From assembly GCF_023093535.1 (NCBI RefSeq), contig NZ_CP095757.1:558001-622000 (forward strand): 64,000 nt of DNA. Reading direction: 5' to 3'. This DNA is from Halovivax limisalsi (GTDB lineage Archaea > Halobacteriota > Halobacteria > Halobacteriales > Natrialbaceae). Made by a program: the position numbers and the translations under genes. The notes beneath the pieces were generated by a model, which ran no database searches, was not told where the DNA came from, and worked only from the letters and a program-made list of their open reading frames with translations. Position 1 is the first letter of the stretch. Every line of letters begins with the position of its first letter. This document shows, one piece after another, positions 33,207 through 42,650 of this stretch.

Positions 33207-33238
33207 CCTGCGGCGAACCTCTCAGTAAGAATCCCGCG

Positions 33239-33436
33239 ATGGTCCGGAAAAAGACGCTGAGTCCAAGCGGTGCGAAAGACGAGGAGGGAAATTATCACAA
33301 CGTACACCTCAATCTCCACGAGGACGAACTCGCGGTCGCCGGCATGCAGATCGGAGACGAGGTGTTCGTCCGCGTGCGAGACGGGAAAATCATCATCCAG
33401 AAGGCCGACGAGGACGAGCTCGACCACGAATTCTAG
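33239..33436 (+). CDS. Small AbrB/SpoVT-like protein
   Basis: 65 aa from ATG 33239. Reading further upstream gives arginine-rich noise. The fold character is two beta hairpins: NYHNVHLNLHEDELAVAG then GDEVFVRVRDGKIIIQKADE, ending in an acidic tail. The loop-hairpin GDEVxVRVxDGKIIIxxA is typical of AbrB-like swapped-hairpin DNA-binding proteins. No toxin gene adjoins it. It is probably a conserved haloarchaeal regulator or a chromatin-associated small protein (inference). It has its own strong TATA box. Confidence 0.75.
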   Translation: MVRKKTLSPSGAKDEEGNYHNVHLNLHEDELAVAGMQIGDEVFVRVRDGKIIIQKADEDELDHEF

Positions 33437-33648
33437 AGCCTGACGTATCGAGCGGGCCCATCCGTTGACCCCCGGTACGGGAACGACCGCCATCGCCGCT
33501 CGAACTGCGAACAAGTAGCGTTGGAGCCGGATCTCCGCGGGAGACGACCGCTCGCTGGGCCTCGAAACACTGTAACCACACCCTAGCCGGGCGGACGAGC
33601 CCCGTCCGAGCCGGATAACTACCATCGGTCCCCGTCCAGGATCGGACG

Positions 33649-34860
33649 ATGGAGCCCGACTGGACCGAGGCGGACGGATCGGCGGCCGTCGTCCCGGCGA
33701 TCGACGCGCCGAGCAGCGTCGCCTGCCTGCGTTCGCTCGCCGAGCGGGGCGTCGGGACGATCGTCGCCTCGGAGTCGCCGACGGCACCGGCGCTTGCCTC
33801 CGCGTTCTGCGACGAGGGGATCGCGGTCCCCGCGCCCGACGACGACCTGCTCGCCTACCGCGATAGCCTCCTCGCACTTGCCCGGCGGCCGGCCGTCCGG
33901 ACGATCGTTCCCGTTCGCGAGGCCGACGTCTACGTCCTCTCGCGGTACCGCGAGGCGTTCGCCCGGTCGATGCAGACGCCGTGGCCCGATATGGAGGCGC
34001 TCGCTGCGGTGCAGGACCGCCGCCGACTTTTCGACGCCGCGGACCGGGCCGGCGTGGGCGCGCCCGAAACCGGTCCGGTGAGCGACCTCGACGACCCCGC
34101 CCGCGAGTGGATCGTCAAGCCGCGCTACTCCATTCTCGCCGACGCCTACGTCGACTGCGAGCCCGACGAGTGTACCGCGCCGCCGTCGACCACGTACCTC
34201 CCGCCGGGAACCGAACCCGACGTCGAGGGCCTGACCGCCGAGATGGGCCACGAACCGATCTACCAGGCGTACGTCCGGACGCCCCACGAGTACGGCTTCT
34301 TCGCGCTCTACGACGAGGGCGAGCCGGTCGCCACCTTCCAGCACCGCCAACGGCGCGGCTACAGCTACGCCGGCGGGCCGAGCGCCTTCCGCGAATCCGT
34401 CGACATTCCGGACCTCGAAGCCGCCGGATTGGCCCTCCTCGACGAACTCGACTGGCACGGCCTGGCGATGGTGGAGTTCCTCCGCGACGAGGCGACCGGC
34501 GAGTTCAAACTCATGGAGATCAACCCCCGATTCTGGTCGTCGCTCCCGTTTTCCGTCCAGGCCGGCGCGGACTTCCCGTCGTACTACTGGGACCTCTCGA
34601 ACGGCGGCTGCGACCCCGTCGGCGCCGCCTACGACGTCGGCGTCGCCGGCCACCTCCTGCGCGGCGAACTGTGCTACCTCTACTCCATTCTCGCCGACGA
34701 CGTCGACCTCGTCGATCGACCCTCGTTCCCCGCCGAACTCGCGTCGGTGGCGCGCTCGCTCGTCGCCCAGCCCCGCTTCGACTACCTCCGGCGGGACGAC
34801 CCGCGCCCGTTCGTCCGCGACGTGCGGAACGCGATCGCGTCGATTCGACCGGGGCGGTGA
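33649..34860 (+). CDS. ATP-grasp carboxylate-amine ligase-like protein
   Basis: 403 aa. N-terminal Rossmann-like preATP-grasp region (about 1-110), then the ATP-grasp fold: REWIVKPRYSILAD (ATP-lysine strand), EPIYQAYVRTPHEYGFFALYDEGE, and the metal/ATP loop FKLMEINPRFW (Glu and Asn). Such enzymes ligate a carboxylate to an amine through an acyl-phosphate. The substrate is unknown; haloarchaeal relatives are annotated only as carboxylate-amine ligases. Its 3' end converges on pheT with a 40-bp gap. Confidence 0.85.
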   Translation: MEPDWTEADGSAAVVPAIDAPSSVACLRSLAERGVGTIVASESPTAPALASAFCDEGIAVPAPDDDLLAYRDSLLALARRPAVRTIVPVREADVYVLSRYREAFARSMQTPWPDMEALAAVQDRRRLFDAADRAGVGAPETGPVSDLDDPAREWIVKPRYSILADAYVDCEPDECTAPPSTTYLPPGTEPDVEGLTAEMGHEPIYQAYVRTPHEYGFFALYDEGEPVATFQHRQRRGYSYAGGPSAFRESVDIPDLEAAGLALLDELDWHGLAMVEFLRDEATGEFKLMEINPRFWSSLPFSVQAGADFPSYYWDLSNGGCDPVGAAYDVGVAGHLLRGELCYLYSILADDVDLVDRPSFPAELASVARSLVAQPRFDYLRRDDPRPFVRDVRNAIASIRPGR

Positions 34861-34900
34861 ACCGAATCGCCAGCTGCACCAGCGTCCGATCGCGCTGTTC

Positions 34901-36748
34901 CTAGTCGGCGTCGAGCCCCGCCAGATCGACCTCGAACGCCGCGACGGGCACTTCGAGGTCGCGCTCGACGAGCACGCGCGGGTGGAGTTCGCCGAGAACG
35001 CCCACCGCCTCGCCGTCGAGGACGACGCTCGCCGCCCGGCCGTCGACGAACGAGGGGTGGTCGGTCGGGGGCGTCTCCAGGTCGACGTCGAACGCGCGAC
35101 AGAGCGCCTGGAGGCGGGATTTGGCGTCCTCGTAGGCGGCGTCGTGGCGCGCGAGGACGCCGGCGACGCGGCGCGACTCGGCGACGCTCGTGTTCGCCGA
35201 CTCGTCGACCTCGGCGACGAAACCCACCTCGGCGAGGTCCTGGGGGTACGCGCGGTGGGTGTTGTTCTCGAGGACGGTCAGCAGCGAGGGCAGGGCCCAG
35301 GTTCGGACGATGGCGTAGTCCTCGCTGTAGGCGTTCTTGATGCGCGCGGGCTCGCCGCCGCCGAGGACGTCGGTTCCCGGCTCGACGGCCATCCGATCGT
35401 AGGTGTCCGATTCGCCGATGAGGTGGAAATTCAGCATGTCCTCGAACCCGAGGCCGACGAGCGTCTCGCGGACGGCTTCCTCGAGGCGGCTGCGCTCGTG
35501 GCGCCCGCCGACGGTACCGGCGTCGGGATAGCGCGGCTCGAGTTCGTTGAAGCCGTAGGCTCGCCCGAGGTCGTCGATCACGTCCAGCGGGTGGAGCACG
35601 TCGACGCGGTAGGGCGGGATGGTGACCTCGTAGGCGAGATCGCCGTCCGGCGATGCGGTATCCGACTCGCTGGCGACGCCGGCGCTCGCCGCCGTCTCGA
35701 CCTCGCCGCCCGACGGAACGTCCGCTTCCAGTCCGGAGCGCTCGGCGAGATCCCGCACCTCCTCGGGGTCGAGGTCGATGCCGAGGATCGACTCGATCCG
35801 GTCGTGGGCGACGGTCTTGGTCTTCGTCGAGAGTTCCGGCCGGACGAGCGCCCGGGCGTCGTCCTCGTTCGCGCCGGCCTCGGTGGCACCGCCGCTCGCC
35901 TCGATGGCCGACGCGGCGACCGACGCGTCGGCGTACTCGACGGTGACGTCCTCGACGGTCGCGCCGCGGGCGTCGAAGGCGTAGCAGACGATCGCGAGCA
36001 TCTTGTCGATCGTCCACTGGTCGGTGCCGGTCATCTCGACGAACAGCTCGCGCGAGTCCGTCGAGACCTCCGTCCGGCGACCGTTGATCACCGGCGGGAA
36101 CGAGAACAGCCCGATGTCGTCGTAGATCGCGGGCATCGCCTCGTAGTCGGCGACGACGGGCGCGTACTCGCGGCCAGTCGGGTGTTCCTCGAGCACCTCG
36201 CCGGGCGTCAGCTCCTGGTCGGAATCCAGCGGGACGAAGCGCTCGCCGTCGCGGGCGACGCCGGTGTAGCGGATCGTCGGGTTGCCCTCGGTCGCCGGCG
36301 CCCCTCTGAGCATCGCCAGGTCGTGGATCCCGATCGCGCCCTTCACGCGGTTTCGGCCCATCGTCGCGTGGAGCTTCTCCTGGAGCTGGATGACGGAGTC
36401 GAGCGAGTCTTCGTCCAGGTCGACGCCCCGGATCACCGCGCCGGTGACGTACGGGCGCTCGGCCGGGACGTCCTCGTCCACCCGGATGCTCCAGTCGGAC
36501 TCGGTCGTCGTCGGGACGTAGACGCCGCGATCCTCGCCGTAGTGGTAGCGCAGCGAGCGGGCGATCCCCTCGACGGAGAGCCGGTCGAGGCGGTCCGGCT
36601 CGAACTCGAGCTGGAAGTCGCCGTCCTCGCTCTCGCCCTCGTACTCGATCCCGAGGCTGAACAGGTCCTCGAGCAACTCGTCGTCGGAGATCTCCGTCGC
36701 ACCCGAGAGCCGGCGCAGCTCGTCGGGATCGATGTCGACGGTGGGCAT
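34901..36748 (-). CDS. pheT: Phenylalanyl-tRNA synthetase beta subunit
   Basis: 615 aa, archaeal/eukaryal size. N-terminal B-domain MPTVDIDPDELRRL, a long region with KLHATMGRNRVKGAIGIHDL, the B3/4 editing-type region, B5 domain (RVDVLHPLDVIDDLGRAYGFNEL), and a C-terminal catalytic-like core (VGLGFEDMLNFHLI). It forms the alpha2-beta2 PheRS that charges tRNA-Phe. ATG 36748 overlaps the last base of the pheS stop (TGATG), so it is translationally coupled. A disordered acidic insertion (about residues 350-370, rich in Ala/Ser/Asp/Glu) is likely a halophilic addition. Confidence 0.95.
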   Translation of the reverse strand: MPTVDIDPDELRRLSGATEISDDELLEDLFSLGIEYEGESEDGDFQLEFEPDRLDRLSVEGIARSLRYHYGEDRGVYVPTTTESDWSIRVDEDVPAERPYVTGAVIRGVDLDEDSLDSVIQLQEKLHATMGRNRVKGAIGIHDLAMLRGAPATEGNPTIRYTGVARDGERFVPLDSDQELTPGEVLEEHPTGREYAPVVADYEAMPAIYDDIGLFSFPPVINGRRTEVSTDSRELFVEMTGTDQWTIDKMLAIVCYAFDARGATVEDVTVEYADASVAASAIEASGGATEAGANEDDARALVRPELSTKTKTVAHDRIESILGIDLDPEEVRDLAERSGLEADVPSGGEVETAASAGVASESDTASPDGDLAYEVTIPPYRVDVLHPLDVIDDLGRAYGFNELEPRYPDAGTVGGRHERSRLEEAVRETLVGLGFEDMLNFHLIGESDTYDRMAVEPGTDVLGGGEPARIKNAYSEDYAIVRTWALPSLLTVLENNTHRAYPQDLAEVGFVAEVDESANTSVAESRRVAGVLARHDAAYEDAKSRLQALCRAFDVDLETPPTDHPSFVDGRAASVVLDGEAVGVLGELHPRVLVERDLEVPVAAFEVDLAGLDAD

Positions 36749-38295
36749 CAGTAGACCACCTCCGCGTTCCGCAGGAACGCCAGGTCCGCGAGCGACCCGT
36801 GGATGTCGCGGATGTCCTCGGCGCCCGTGATGAGCATGGCCAGCCGCTCCAGGGCGAGCCCCCACGCCATCACGTCGCAGTCGACGCCCAGCGGCTCCAG
36901 CATCTCCTCGCGGAAGATGCCCGAGTTGCCGATCTCGATGAGCTCGCCGGTCGTCGGGTGCTCGCCGAACAGCTCGAAGCTGGGCTCGGTGTAGGGGTTG
37001 TACGTTGGCTTGAACTCGATGTCCGTAATGTCGAAGTGGGCGTAAAACTCCTCGAAGGTGCCCATCAAGTCCCGGATCGAGAGGTCCTCGACCATCACCC
37101 AGCCCTCGATCTGGAAGAACTCGAGCAGGTGGGTCGCGTCCAGCTCGTCGTTCCGGTAGGCCTTCTCGACGCTGAAGAAGCGCTGGGGCGGCTCCAGTTC
37201 GCCCACCTGGTGGCCCGAGAGGTACCGCGCCGACAGCGAGGTGGTGTGGCCGCGAAGCGCGAGCGCGCGGGCGAAGTCCTCGTCCCAGGGGGAGTGATAG
37301 CCCTCGCTATCCTCGCCGACGCCCTCGCGGTGGGCGCGTTCGACCCGCTCGACCAGCTCCTCGGGGAGGTCGTCGATGTGACTGGGCTCCTCGAGAGCGA
37401 AGCGATCCCAGTGGGTTCGCGCCGGGTGGTCCTGGGGCATGAACAGGCAGTCGTTGATCCAGAAGTCCGCGTCGACGTGCGGCCCGTCCATCTCCTGAAA
37501 CCCCATCCCGACGAGGACTTCCTTCACTCGCTCCGCGGTCCGCCGGAGCACGTGCATTCGACCGCCGTGCAGTTCCGCGGCGTCGGCCTCGACGTTGTAC
37601 TCGGCGAACTCGGCGTCGCGCCAGTCGCCGCTGGTGAGCAGGTCGGGCGTGACCTGGCCGACGGTCTCGGCCGTCTCGACGCCGGCCATCAGCTCCGTGA
37701 CGCCGGCGTCGGTCAGCGTCGCCGAGCGGACGGTCGTCTCGCGGCGCTCGATCAACTCGCGGCGTTCGAGCTGATCCAGCGTGCCGGCGTCGACGTCGAG
37801 ATCGTCGACGGGGACGCCGGATCCGTCGGAATCGCCGGCCGCTTCGTTCGCGATCGCCGCCAGCGCGGCCGCCTCCGGGTCGGCGTCGGGGTCGGCGTCC
37901 GGATCGGCCCGCAACTCGCCGCTCTCGATCGTCCCGTATCCCTTCCGGGCGAAGTTCGAGAGGGCGATGTCCACCTGCGGCCCCTCGAGTCCGGACGCGC
38001 CGATGACCTGCCCCATCTGGACGGGCGCCTCGTCGGCGCCGGCTTCGAGCCCCGCCTCGTAGAGGCGAACCTCCGGCAACCCCTCGGCCGCGTACGCGGC
38101 GCCCTCGTCCGTGAGGGCGATCGATTCCTCGGCGGCCTCGGTGACGGCGACCAGCCCGTCCTCCTCGAGCGCGAAGAGCGCGCCCGTGACGGTTTCCGGG
38201 GGCAGGTCGGTCGCCGCCGCGAGGGCGTCGACGGTCTGTGCCTCGTCTGCGCTCGCGGCCTCCAAGACCGCGACCTGTGCCTGTGGCAATTGCAT
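36748..38295 (-). CDS. pheS: Phenylalanyl-tRNA synthetase alpha subunit
   Basis: 515-aa class II synthetase subunit. The N-terminal winged-helix DNA-like domains (about 1-200) carry a low-complexity DPDADPDADPE stretch near 132-142. The catalytic domain has motif 1 (GFQEMDGPHVDADFWINDCL), motif 2 (FFSVEKAYRNDELDATHL then FFQIEGWV), and motif 3 (VMAWGLALERLAMLITG). It binds ATP and phenylalanine. It is first gene of the pheST operon. The 286 bp upstream hold no gene and only a weak CTAACTG promoter candidate. Confidence 0.96.
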   Translation of the reverse strand: MQLPQAQVAVLEAASADEAQTVDALAAATDLPPETVTGALFALEEDGLVAVTEAAEESIALTDEGAAYAAEGLPEVRLYEAGLEAGADEAPVQMGQVIGASGLEGPQVDIALSNFARKGYGTIESGELRADPDADPDADPEAAALAAIANEAAGDSDGSGVPVDDLDVDAGTLDQLERRELIERRETTVRSATLTDAGVTELMAGVETAETVGQVTPDLLTSGDWRDAEFAEYNVEADAAELHGGRMHVLRRTAERVKEVLVGMGFQEMDGPHVDADFWINDCLFMPQDHPARTHWDRFALEEPSHIDDLPEELVERVERAHREGVGEDSEGYHSPWDEDFARALALRGHTTSLSARYLSGHQVGELEPPQRFFSVEKAYRNDELDATHLLEFFQIEGWVMVEDLSIRDLMGTFEEFYAHFDITDIEFKPTYNPYTEPSFELFGEHPTTGELIEIGNSGIFREEMLEPLGVDCDVMAWGLALERLAMLITGAEDIRDIHGSLADLAFLRNAEVVY

Positions 38296-38581
38296 TCGCT
38301 TGTGTAGTAGCGCGCGTGTCGGTCAGTTAGCGCTTCCGACTCCCGGCCGCAGCCCGATACCGGGAGCACGCCGGCTCCGGCCGGCAGCTCGACAGTGTGG
38401 ACGGTTTCGCCCCGATCGCCCGGTGTGGGCGGCCCGGGATCCACCGCGCCCGTCACCGGGCGAGGAAGAAGCCGAATCCCGTCCGCGATCGCGGCTGCTG
38501 GCGAACTGCACACCGACGGCGGGATTCGCTCGTCATACGCGTCACACCGGCGAGCATCGAGAAAAACCTTGCGACCCCCTC

Positions 38582-39253
38582 TCACTCCGGGCGACCGCGG
38601 TCGGGCGTCTCGAGCAGGTGCGAGAACACCGTCGACTCCGCGATCCGCAGGTGTTTGCCGACGGTCCCGGCCTCGATCCCGAGCGCCGCGGCGATGGCGT
38701 CGTGGGTCGTCCCGCGGGGGTTCTCGTAGTAGCCCATCGCGGCGGCCGTGTCGACGACCTCGCGCTGCCGGTCGGTCAGCGCGGCGAGCGGGCCGTCGAC
38801 GCTGGGTCGGTACGGCCCGGTCGCGACGAGTTCGACGTCGAGCTCGTCGGGGACGCTCCCGGCCGCGGCCTGGAGGTCGCGCTCCCGACCGACGAGCGTG
38901 AGGAGCTGGTCGCCCTGGTGCGTGTACTCGATCGGCGGGACGACGATCACGGGACTCGCCCGCTCTCGACGGACGAGCCGCGAGGCGAGCGGCGTGGGCT
39001 CGACGCGGCTGTAGCAGATGCCGGAGCCGTCGTCGGCGACGGCGAACTCGTGGACGGCCTCGGCGTCGGCGAGTAGCTCGCGGTGGCGCTCGGCGTCGCC
39101 GTCGATCTCGGCCAGCAGGACGAGCGTCCCGTCATCGAGTACCTCGAAGGCGTGGATCGCCCGGCGCCGGACGTTCGGCTCGGTCGACAGCTCGTGCTCG
39201 ATCGGGTGGTAGGCCGGTTCGTCCGTCGAGATGGCGACCGTCACGTAGCGCAT
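38582..39253 (-). CDS. HTH-10 (bacterio-opsin activator type) transcriptional regulator
   Basis: 223 aa from ATG 39253, supported by a TATA box 33 bp upstream. The N-terminal Bat-like sensory region (about 1-155) has MRYVTVAISTDEPAYHPIEHEL. The C-terminal HTH-10 domain reads LTDRQREVVDTAAAMGYYEN then PRGTTHDAIAAALGIEAGTVGKHLR and LLETP. Such regulators control neighbouring metabolic genes in haloarchaea. It is divergent from a P450 gene whose ATG is 91 bp away, so the shared intergenic region makes the P450 an obvious candidate target. Confidence 0.88.
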   Translation of the reverse strand: MRYVTVAISTDEPAYHPIEHELSTEPNVRRRAIHAFEVLDDGTLVLLAEIDGDAERHRELLADAEAVHEFAVADDGSGICYSRVEPTPLASRLVRRERASPVIVVPPIEYTHQGDQLLTLVGRERDLQAAAGSVPDELDVELVATGPYRPSVDGPLAALTDRQREVVDTAAAMGYYENPRGTTHDAIAAALGIEAGTVGKHLRIAESTVFSHLLETPDRGRPE

Positions 39254-39280
39254 CGTGCGGTACGCTACCGTTCGGCCCGG

Positions 39281-39290
39281 CGATATAAAC
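39281..39290 (-). promoter_or_regulatory. TATA box in the HTH-10 / P450 divergent promoter
   Basis: GTTTATATCG on the minus strand is 33 bp upstream of the HTH-10 ATG. The same AT-rich core reads TATAAAC on the plus strand, about 58 bp upstream of the P450 ATG, so one element could serve both directions. Confidence 0.65.
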
Positions 39291-39344
39291 CCGGTTCGGA
39301 TGCGTCGGCCCAGGGCTATCGTCGTGGCGCTCCGACGATCGGAC

Positions 39345-40895
39345 ATGAGCGATCCGAAATCGCCGCCGAGCCCGGACGGCCTTCCCGTCCTCGGTACCGG
39401 ACTCACCTACGCTCGCGATCCGCTGGGGGCGTACGAACGGTGGGCCAACCAGGGCGACGTCGTCTCACTTCGCCTGCCCGGCCAGCAGCTGTACCTGGTG
39501 AGCGAGCCCGAGCTGATCGAGACGGTGCTGCTCGATCGCGACCGGTTCGTCCTGAGCGAGGCCCAGCGCGAGGTGTTCGCGGGCCTCGAAGACCACGCCG
39601 TCACCGCGACGCGCGGCGACGAGTGGCGCCGCCTGCGGAACGCGATCGGGCCGGCGTTCTCCCGCGAGGCGATCGATCGCTACGCCGACGGCGTGGTGGC
39701 GGCGGTCGCCTCGCGCGTCGACGCGTGGGACGACGGCGAGCGGGTCGACCTCCACCGCGAGATGCGCCTGCTGAGCCTGACCGTCCTGACGACCACGCTG
39801 CTGGACGTCGAGATCGACGGGTACGAGGACGTGATCCTCGACGCCGCCGACGCGACCATCGCCCGCGCGGACCTCCGCCGGCCGGGCCAGCTCCTGCCGG
39901 ACTGGGTGCCGACGCCGACGGAGCGACGCTTTCGGCGGGCCGTTCGCGAACTCGACGCGTTCGTCGCGAGCGTGATCGAGGACCGCCGGGACTCGCTCGC
40001 CGAATCGGCGGACGGCGGATCGGCCGCCGCCGACTCCGCCGGGGCCGTCGCTGCCGCCCGTTCAGAAGCGCACGGGGGCGATCGGGCAGCCGCCGCTACC
40101 GAACCGACAGCCGACGGCTCCGACCCGTCGACCGCCGACACCGATTCCCGGACGAACGGGTCCGACGTGGCGTCCGCGCTCTTTGCGGCCCGCGACCGCG
40201 GCGATCTCACGACGGCGGAACTCCGCGACAACCTCGTCGCGATGCTGCTCGGCGGGCACGACAGCGCGGCCGTCGCGTTCACTTACGCCTGGTATCTCCT
40301 GAGTCAGCATCCCGACGAGCGCGATCGGCTCGTCGACGAGTACGAGGCGGCGGTCGAGCGCGCGGGGCCGGCCGCCGCGGAGGCGGCGGATCGATCGTCG
40401 ACGGATCGACCGTCGAGCAGGCCACTCGACGCCGGTGCGCTCGATCTCGACGACCTGTCCCACGCGCGCCGGATCGTCGACGAGACCCTTCGCCTCTTCC
40501 CGCCCGCGCCGGTCACGGCCCGCCAGACCACGAGGTCGGTCACCCTCGGCGGCTATCGCCTCCCGGCCGGCGCGCAGGTGCTGTGCCCCCAGTGGGTCTG
40601 CCACCGCGACGAGCGGTGGTGGGACGACCCCGAGACGTTCGATCCCTCCCGGTGGGACGGCGAGGCGGATCGACCCGACTACGCGTACTTCCCGTTCGGC
40701 GGCGGACCGCGCTACTGCATCGGCGCGGCGTTCGCCCGCCAGGAACTCACGCTCGGCCTGGCGACGATGGCCGGCCGCTGTGCGCTGGACGTCGACGCCG
40801 ACGAACCCCTGTCGCTGGCCCCGTCGATCACGCTCCGGCCCGAGACGGACCTGCCCGCGACCGTCCGCAAGCGGGCCGTTCGGGCGGAGTCGTGA
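39345..40895 (+). CDS. Cytochrome P450
   Basis: 516 aa, cytosolic, without membrane anchor. ATG 39345 begins MSDPKSPPSPDGLPVLGTGL, typical of P450 N-termini. I-helix GGHDSA at about 303-308 (the usual Thr is replaced by Ser-Ala), ExxR at Glu380/Arg383 (DETLRLFPPAP), and heme loop FPFGGGPRYCIG with Cys458. Two long low-complexity Ala/Asp/Ser insertions (about 223-278 and 344-366) interrupt an otherwise normal core and account for the extra length. The substrate is unknown; haloarchaeal relatives are associated with lipid or carotenoid oxidation only by inference. Likely regulated by the divergent HTH-10 protein. Confidence 0.95.
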   Translation: MSDPKSPPSPDGLPVLGTGLTYARDPLGAYERWANQGDVVSLRLPGQQLYLVSEPELIETVLLDRDRFVLSEAQREVFAGLEDHAVTATRGDEWRRLRNAIGPAFSREAIDRYADGVVAAVASRVDAWDDGERVDLHREMRLLSLTVLTTTLLDVEIDGYEDVILDAADATIARADLRRPGQLLPDWVPTPTERRFRRAVRELDAFVASVIEDRRDSLAESADGGSAAADSAGAVAAARSEAHGGDRAAAATEPTADGSDPSTADTDSRTNGSDVASALFAARDRGDLTTAELRDNLVAMLLGGHDSAAVAFTYAWYLLSQHPDERDRLVDEYEAAVERAGPAAAEAADRSSTDRPSSRPLDAGALDLDDLSHARRIVDETLRLFPPAPVTARQTTRSVTLGGYRLPAGAQVLCPQWVCHRDERWWDDPETFDPSRWDGEADRPDYAYFPFGGGPRYCIGAAFARQELTLGLATMAGRCALDVDADEPLSLAPSITLRPETDLPATVRKRAVRAES

Positions 40896-41010
40896 CCCGG
40901 ACGACGCGGATCCCAAACCGGCCGACACCGATCGCACATTGGGTCCGGATCGAGCGGGCGCCGGCCCCGGTCGAGCGCGAATCGACTGTCGGTCGACCGC
41001 GACCGAGACC

Positions 41011-41018
41011 AATATATT
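41011..41018 (+). promoter_or_regulatory. TATA box of the methyltransferase gene
   Basis: AATATATT is centred about 30 bp upstream of ATG 41044, indicating a leaderless transcript and fixing the start. Confidence 0.75.
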
Positions 41019-41043
41019 TCACCATCCCGCGCGACGGGCCGAT

Positions 41044-41694
41044 ATGAGTCGGGGCTGGGATCGGGTCTACGACGACGCCGACTACGACCGCCGCGCGTAC
41101 CTGGGCGGCGAGGAGATGATCGACTATCTCGAGCGCTTTTGCGACCGGTTCGGCCCGTTCGAGGACGTCGTCTCGGTGGGCTGCGGCCCCGCGGTCGTCC
41201 CCTTCGCGCTGGCCGAGCGCCGTCCCGAGCTCTCGATCACCGGCCTCGACGCCGCCGAGCGCGTCGTCGCGGACAACCGCGAGTTGGCGGCCGAGCGCGA
41301 CCTCGCGAACCTCTCGTTCGCCGTCGACTCGCTCCCCGACCTCGACGTCGACCGCCGGTTCGACCTGGTTTACTGCGCGGCGACGCTGTACTTCGTCGCC
41401 GACGCCGAACGGGCCCTCTCCAGCCTTTACGAATTGGTTCGGCCCGGCGGCACACTCGTGGTGAACTACCCGAACGAGCGCACCCGCGAGTGGGCCAGGG
41501 ACCACGACGACGAGAAACGGGTGGACTTCTCGCTGGTCGCCGCGGGGGACAACCTGCTCTCGCGCGAGCGGATCGGCGAGCGACTCGACGCCGAGGTGCG
41601 CGACTACTGGACGGCGGTCGACGCGGCCGACGCCGACTTCGTCTCGCCGGAGACGCCGATGGTCTACGTCGAGCGCCCGGCGGGAAGCGAGTAG
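41044..41694 (+). CDS. SAM-dependent class I methyltransferase
   Basis: 216 aa. Rossmann SAM site: motif I VVSVGCGPAVVPFALAE near residue 42, acidic motif II ITGLDAAERVV, and post-motif FDLVYCAATLYFVAD plus LVRPGGTLVVNYP. Together these are characteristic of methyltransferase type 11/25 enzymes. The substrate cannot be assigned. It is transcribed separately from the P450 (own TATA box) but on the same strand. Confidence 0.85.
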   Translation: MSRGWDRVYDDADYDRRAYLGGEEMIDYLERFCDRFGPFEDVVSVGCGPAVVPFALAERRPELSITGLDAAERVVADNRELAAERDLANLSFAVDSLPDLDVDRRFDLVYCAATLYFVADAERALSSLYELVRPGGTLVVNYPNERTREWARDHDDEKRVDFSLVAAGDNLLSRERIGERLDAEVRDYWTAVDAADADFVSPETPMVYVERPAGSE

Positions 41695-41777
41695 CCGACG
41701 CTGCCGGTCGGATCGAGCGGCTGGCCGTCTGCTGCAAGGCGGCGGCCTTTGTCCCGGCCCGGCGTTCGTGGCCACGC

Positions 41778-41963
41778 ATGGGAGACGACTCCACACCGGT
41801 CGACGACTCCGAGCCGGGCGACGATTCCGCGCCGGACGAGGAACCCCGGAAAGCCGAGCAGGGACAGTACGGCGGGACCGAGGACGCGCAGCCGGACCCG
41901 GAACTGGACGAGGGGGACCAGAAACCGGAGGGCCGAGAACCGGAGGAGGACGCGGGGTCCTGA
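41778..41963 (+). CDS. Small, highly acidic disordered protein
   Basis: 61 aa, more than one third Asp/Glu and rich in Pro and Gly (MGDDSTPVDDSEPGDD..., QYGGTEDAQPDPELDEGDQK). It has no hydrophobic core and no known domain. It may be a real haloarchaeal small protein or a non-coding stretch with biased composition. Its stop lies 69 bp before the RimI start. Confidence 0.4.
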   Translation: MGDDSTPVDDSEPGDDSAPDEEPRKAEQGQYGGTEDAQPDPELDEGDQKPEGREPEEDAGS

Positions 41964-42031
41964 CCGCCGAGCAGATCGCCCGGACCGCGGGAGCAACGGC
42001 TTTCTTGTATCCGTGGAACGAACGCGCATTC

Positions 42032-42532
42032 GTGACGATCACCCGGCCGGACCCGGACGGCGTGGCCATCCGCCCCGCGGAACGAGCGGACCTGCTCGCG
42101 GTCGTCCGCATCGAATCCGCGTCCTTCCCGGAGCCCTGGCCGATGAGCGCGTTCGAGCACTTCCTCGGTCAGCCGGGCTTCCTCGTCGCCGTCGATCCCG
42201 CCGACGCGGTCGCGGGCTACGCCGTCGCCGACGTGACGCCGACCCACGGCGGCCTGCTCGGCCACCTCAAGGACATCGCCGTCCACCCCGAGCGGCGCGG
42301 CGAGGGCGTCGCGACCGCGCTGCTCGAGCGCGTCTTCGCCGTCCTCCGTGAGCACGGCGCCGACAGCGTCAAACTCGAAGTGCGCGAGTCGAACGATCCG
42401 GCCCGCGAACTCTACCGGTCGGCCGGCTTCGAACCGCTCCGTCGCGTCGAGGGCTACTACGGAAACGGCGAGGACGCCCTCGTGCTGCTGCGCGAGATCG
42501 ACGGCGGGTCCGACCCGCTCGACGCCTTTTGA
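42032..42532 (+). CDS. rimI: Ribosomal protein alanine N-acetyltransferase RimI-like (GNAT)
   Basis: 166-aa GNAT. GTG 42032 is preferred because the family begins near VAIRPAERADLLAVVRIE and a TTTCTTGTATC promoter-like sequence lies about 26 bp upstream. Acetyl-CoA motif A reads LKDIAVHPERRGEGVATALL; motif B is DSVKLEVRESNDPARELYRSAGF followed by YYGNGEDALVL, the RimI signature. It probably acetylates N-termini of proteins, as the archaeal homologue (NAT) does, working on nascent chains. Confidence 0.85.
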   Translation: MTITRPDPDGVAIRPAERADLLAVVRIESASFPEPWPMSAFEHFLGQPGFLVAVDPADAVAGYAVADVTPTHGGLLGHLKDIAVHPERRGEGVATALLERVFAVLREHGADSVKLEVRESNDPARELYRSAGFEPLRRVEGYYGNGEDALVLLREIDGGSDPLDAF

Positions 42533-42650
42533 CCGCCCAACCCGCCGAATCGGCCGGGCGCGGGGTCGTCGGAGAGGCCCGGCTGGGCCGCTGAACTGGC
42601 GCGCCGTCCCGAGCGTGGCCGTTTTCACCCTCGCGGCGCTACCGTCGGCC

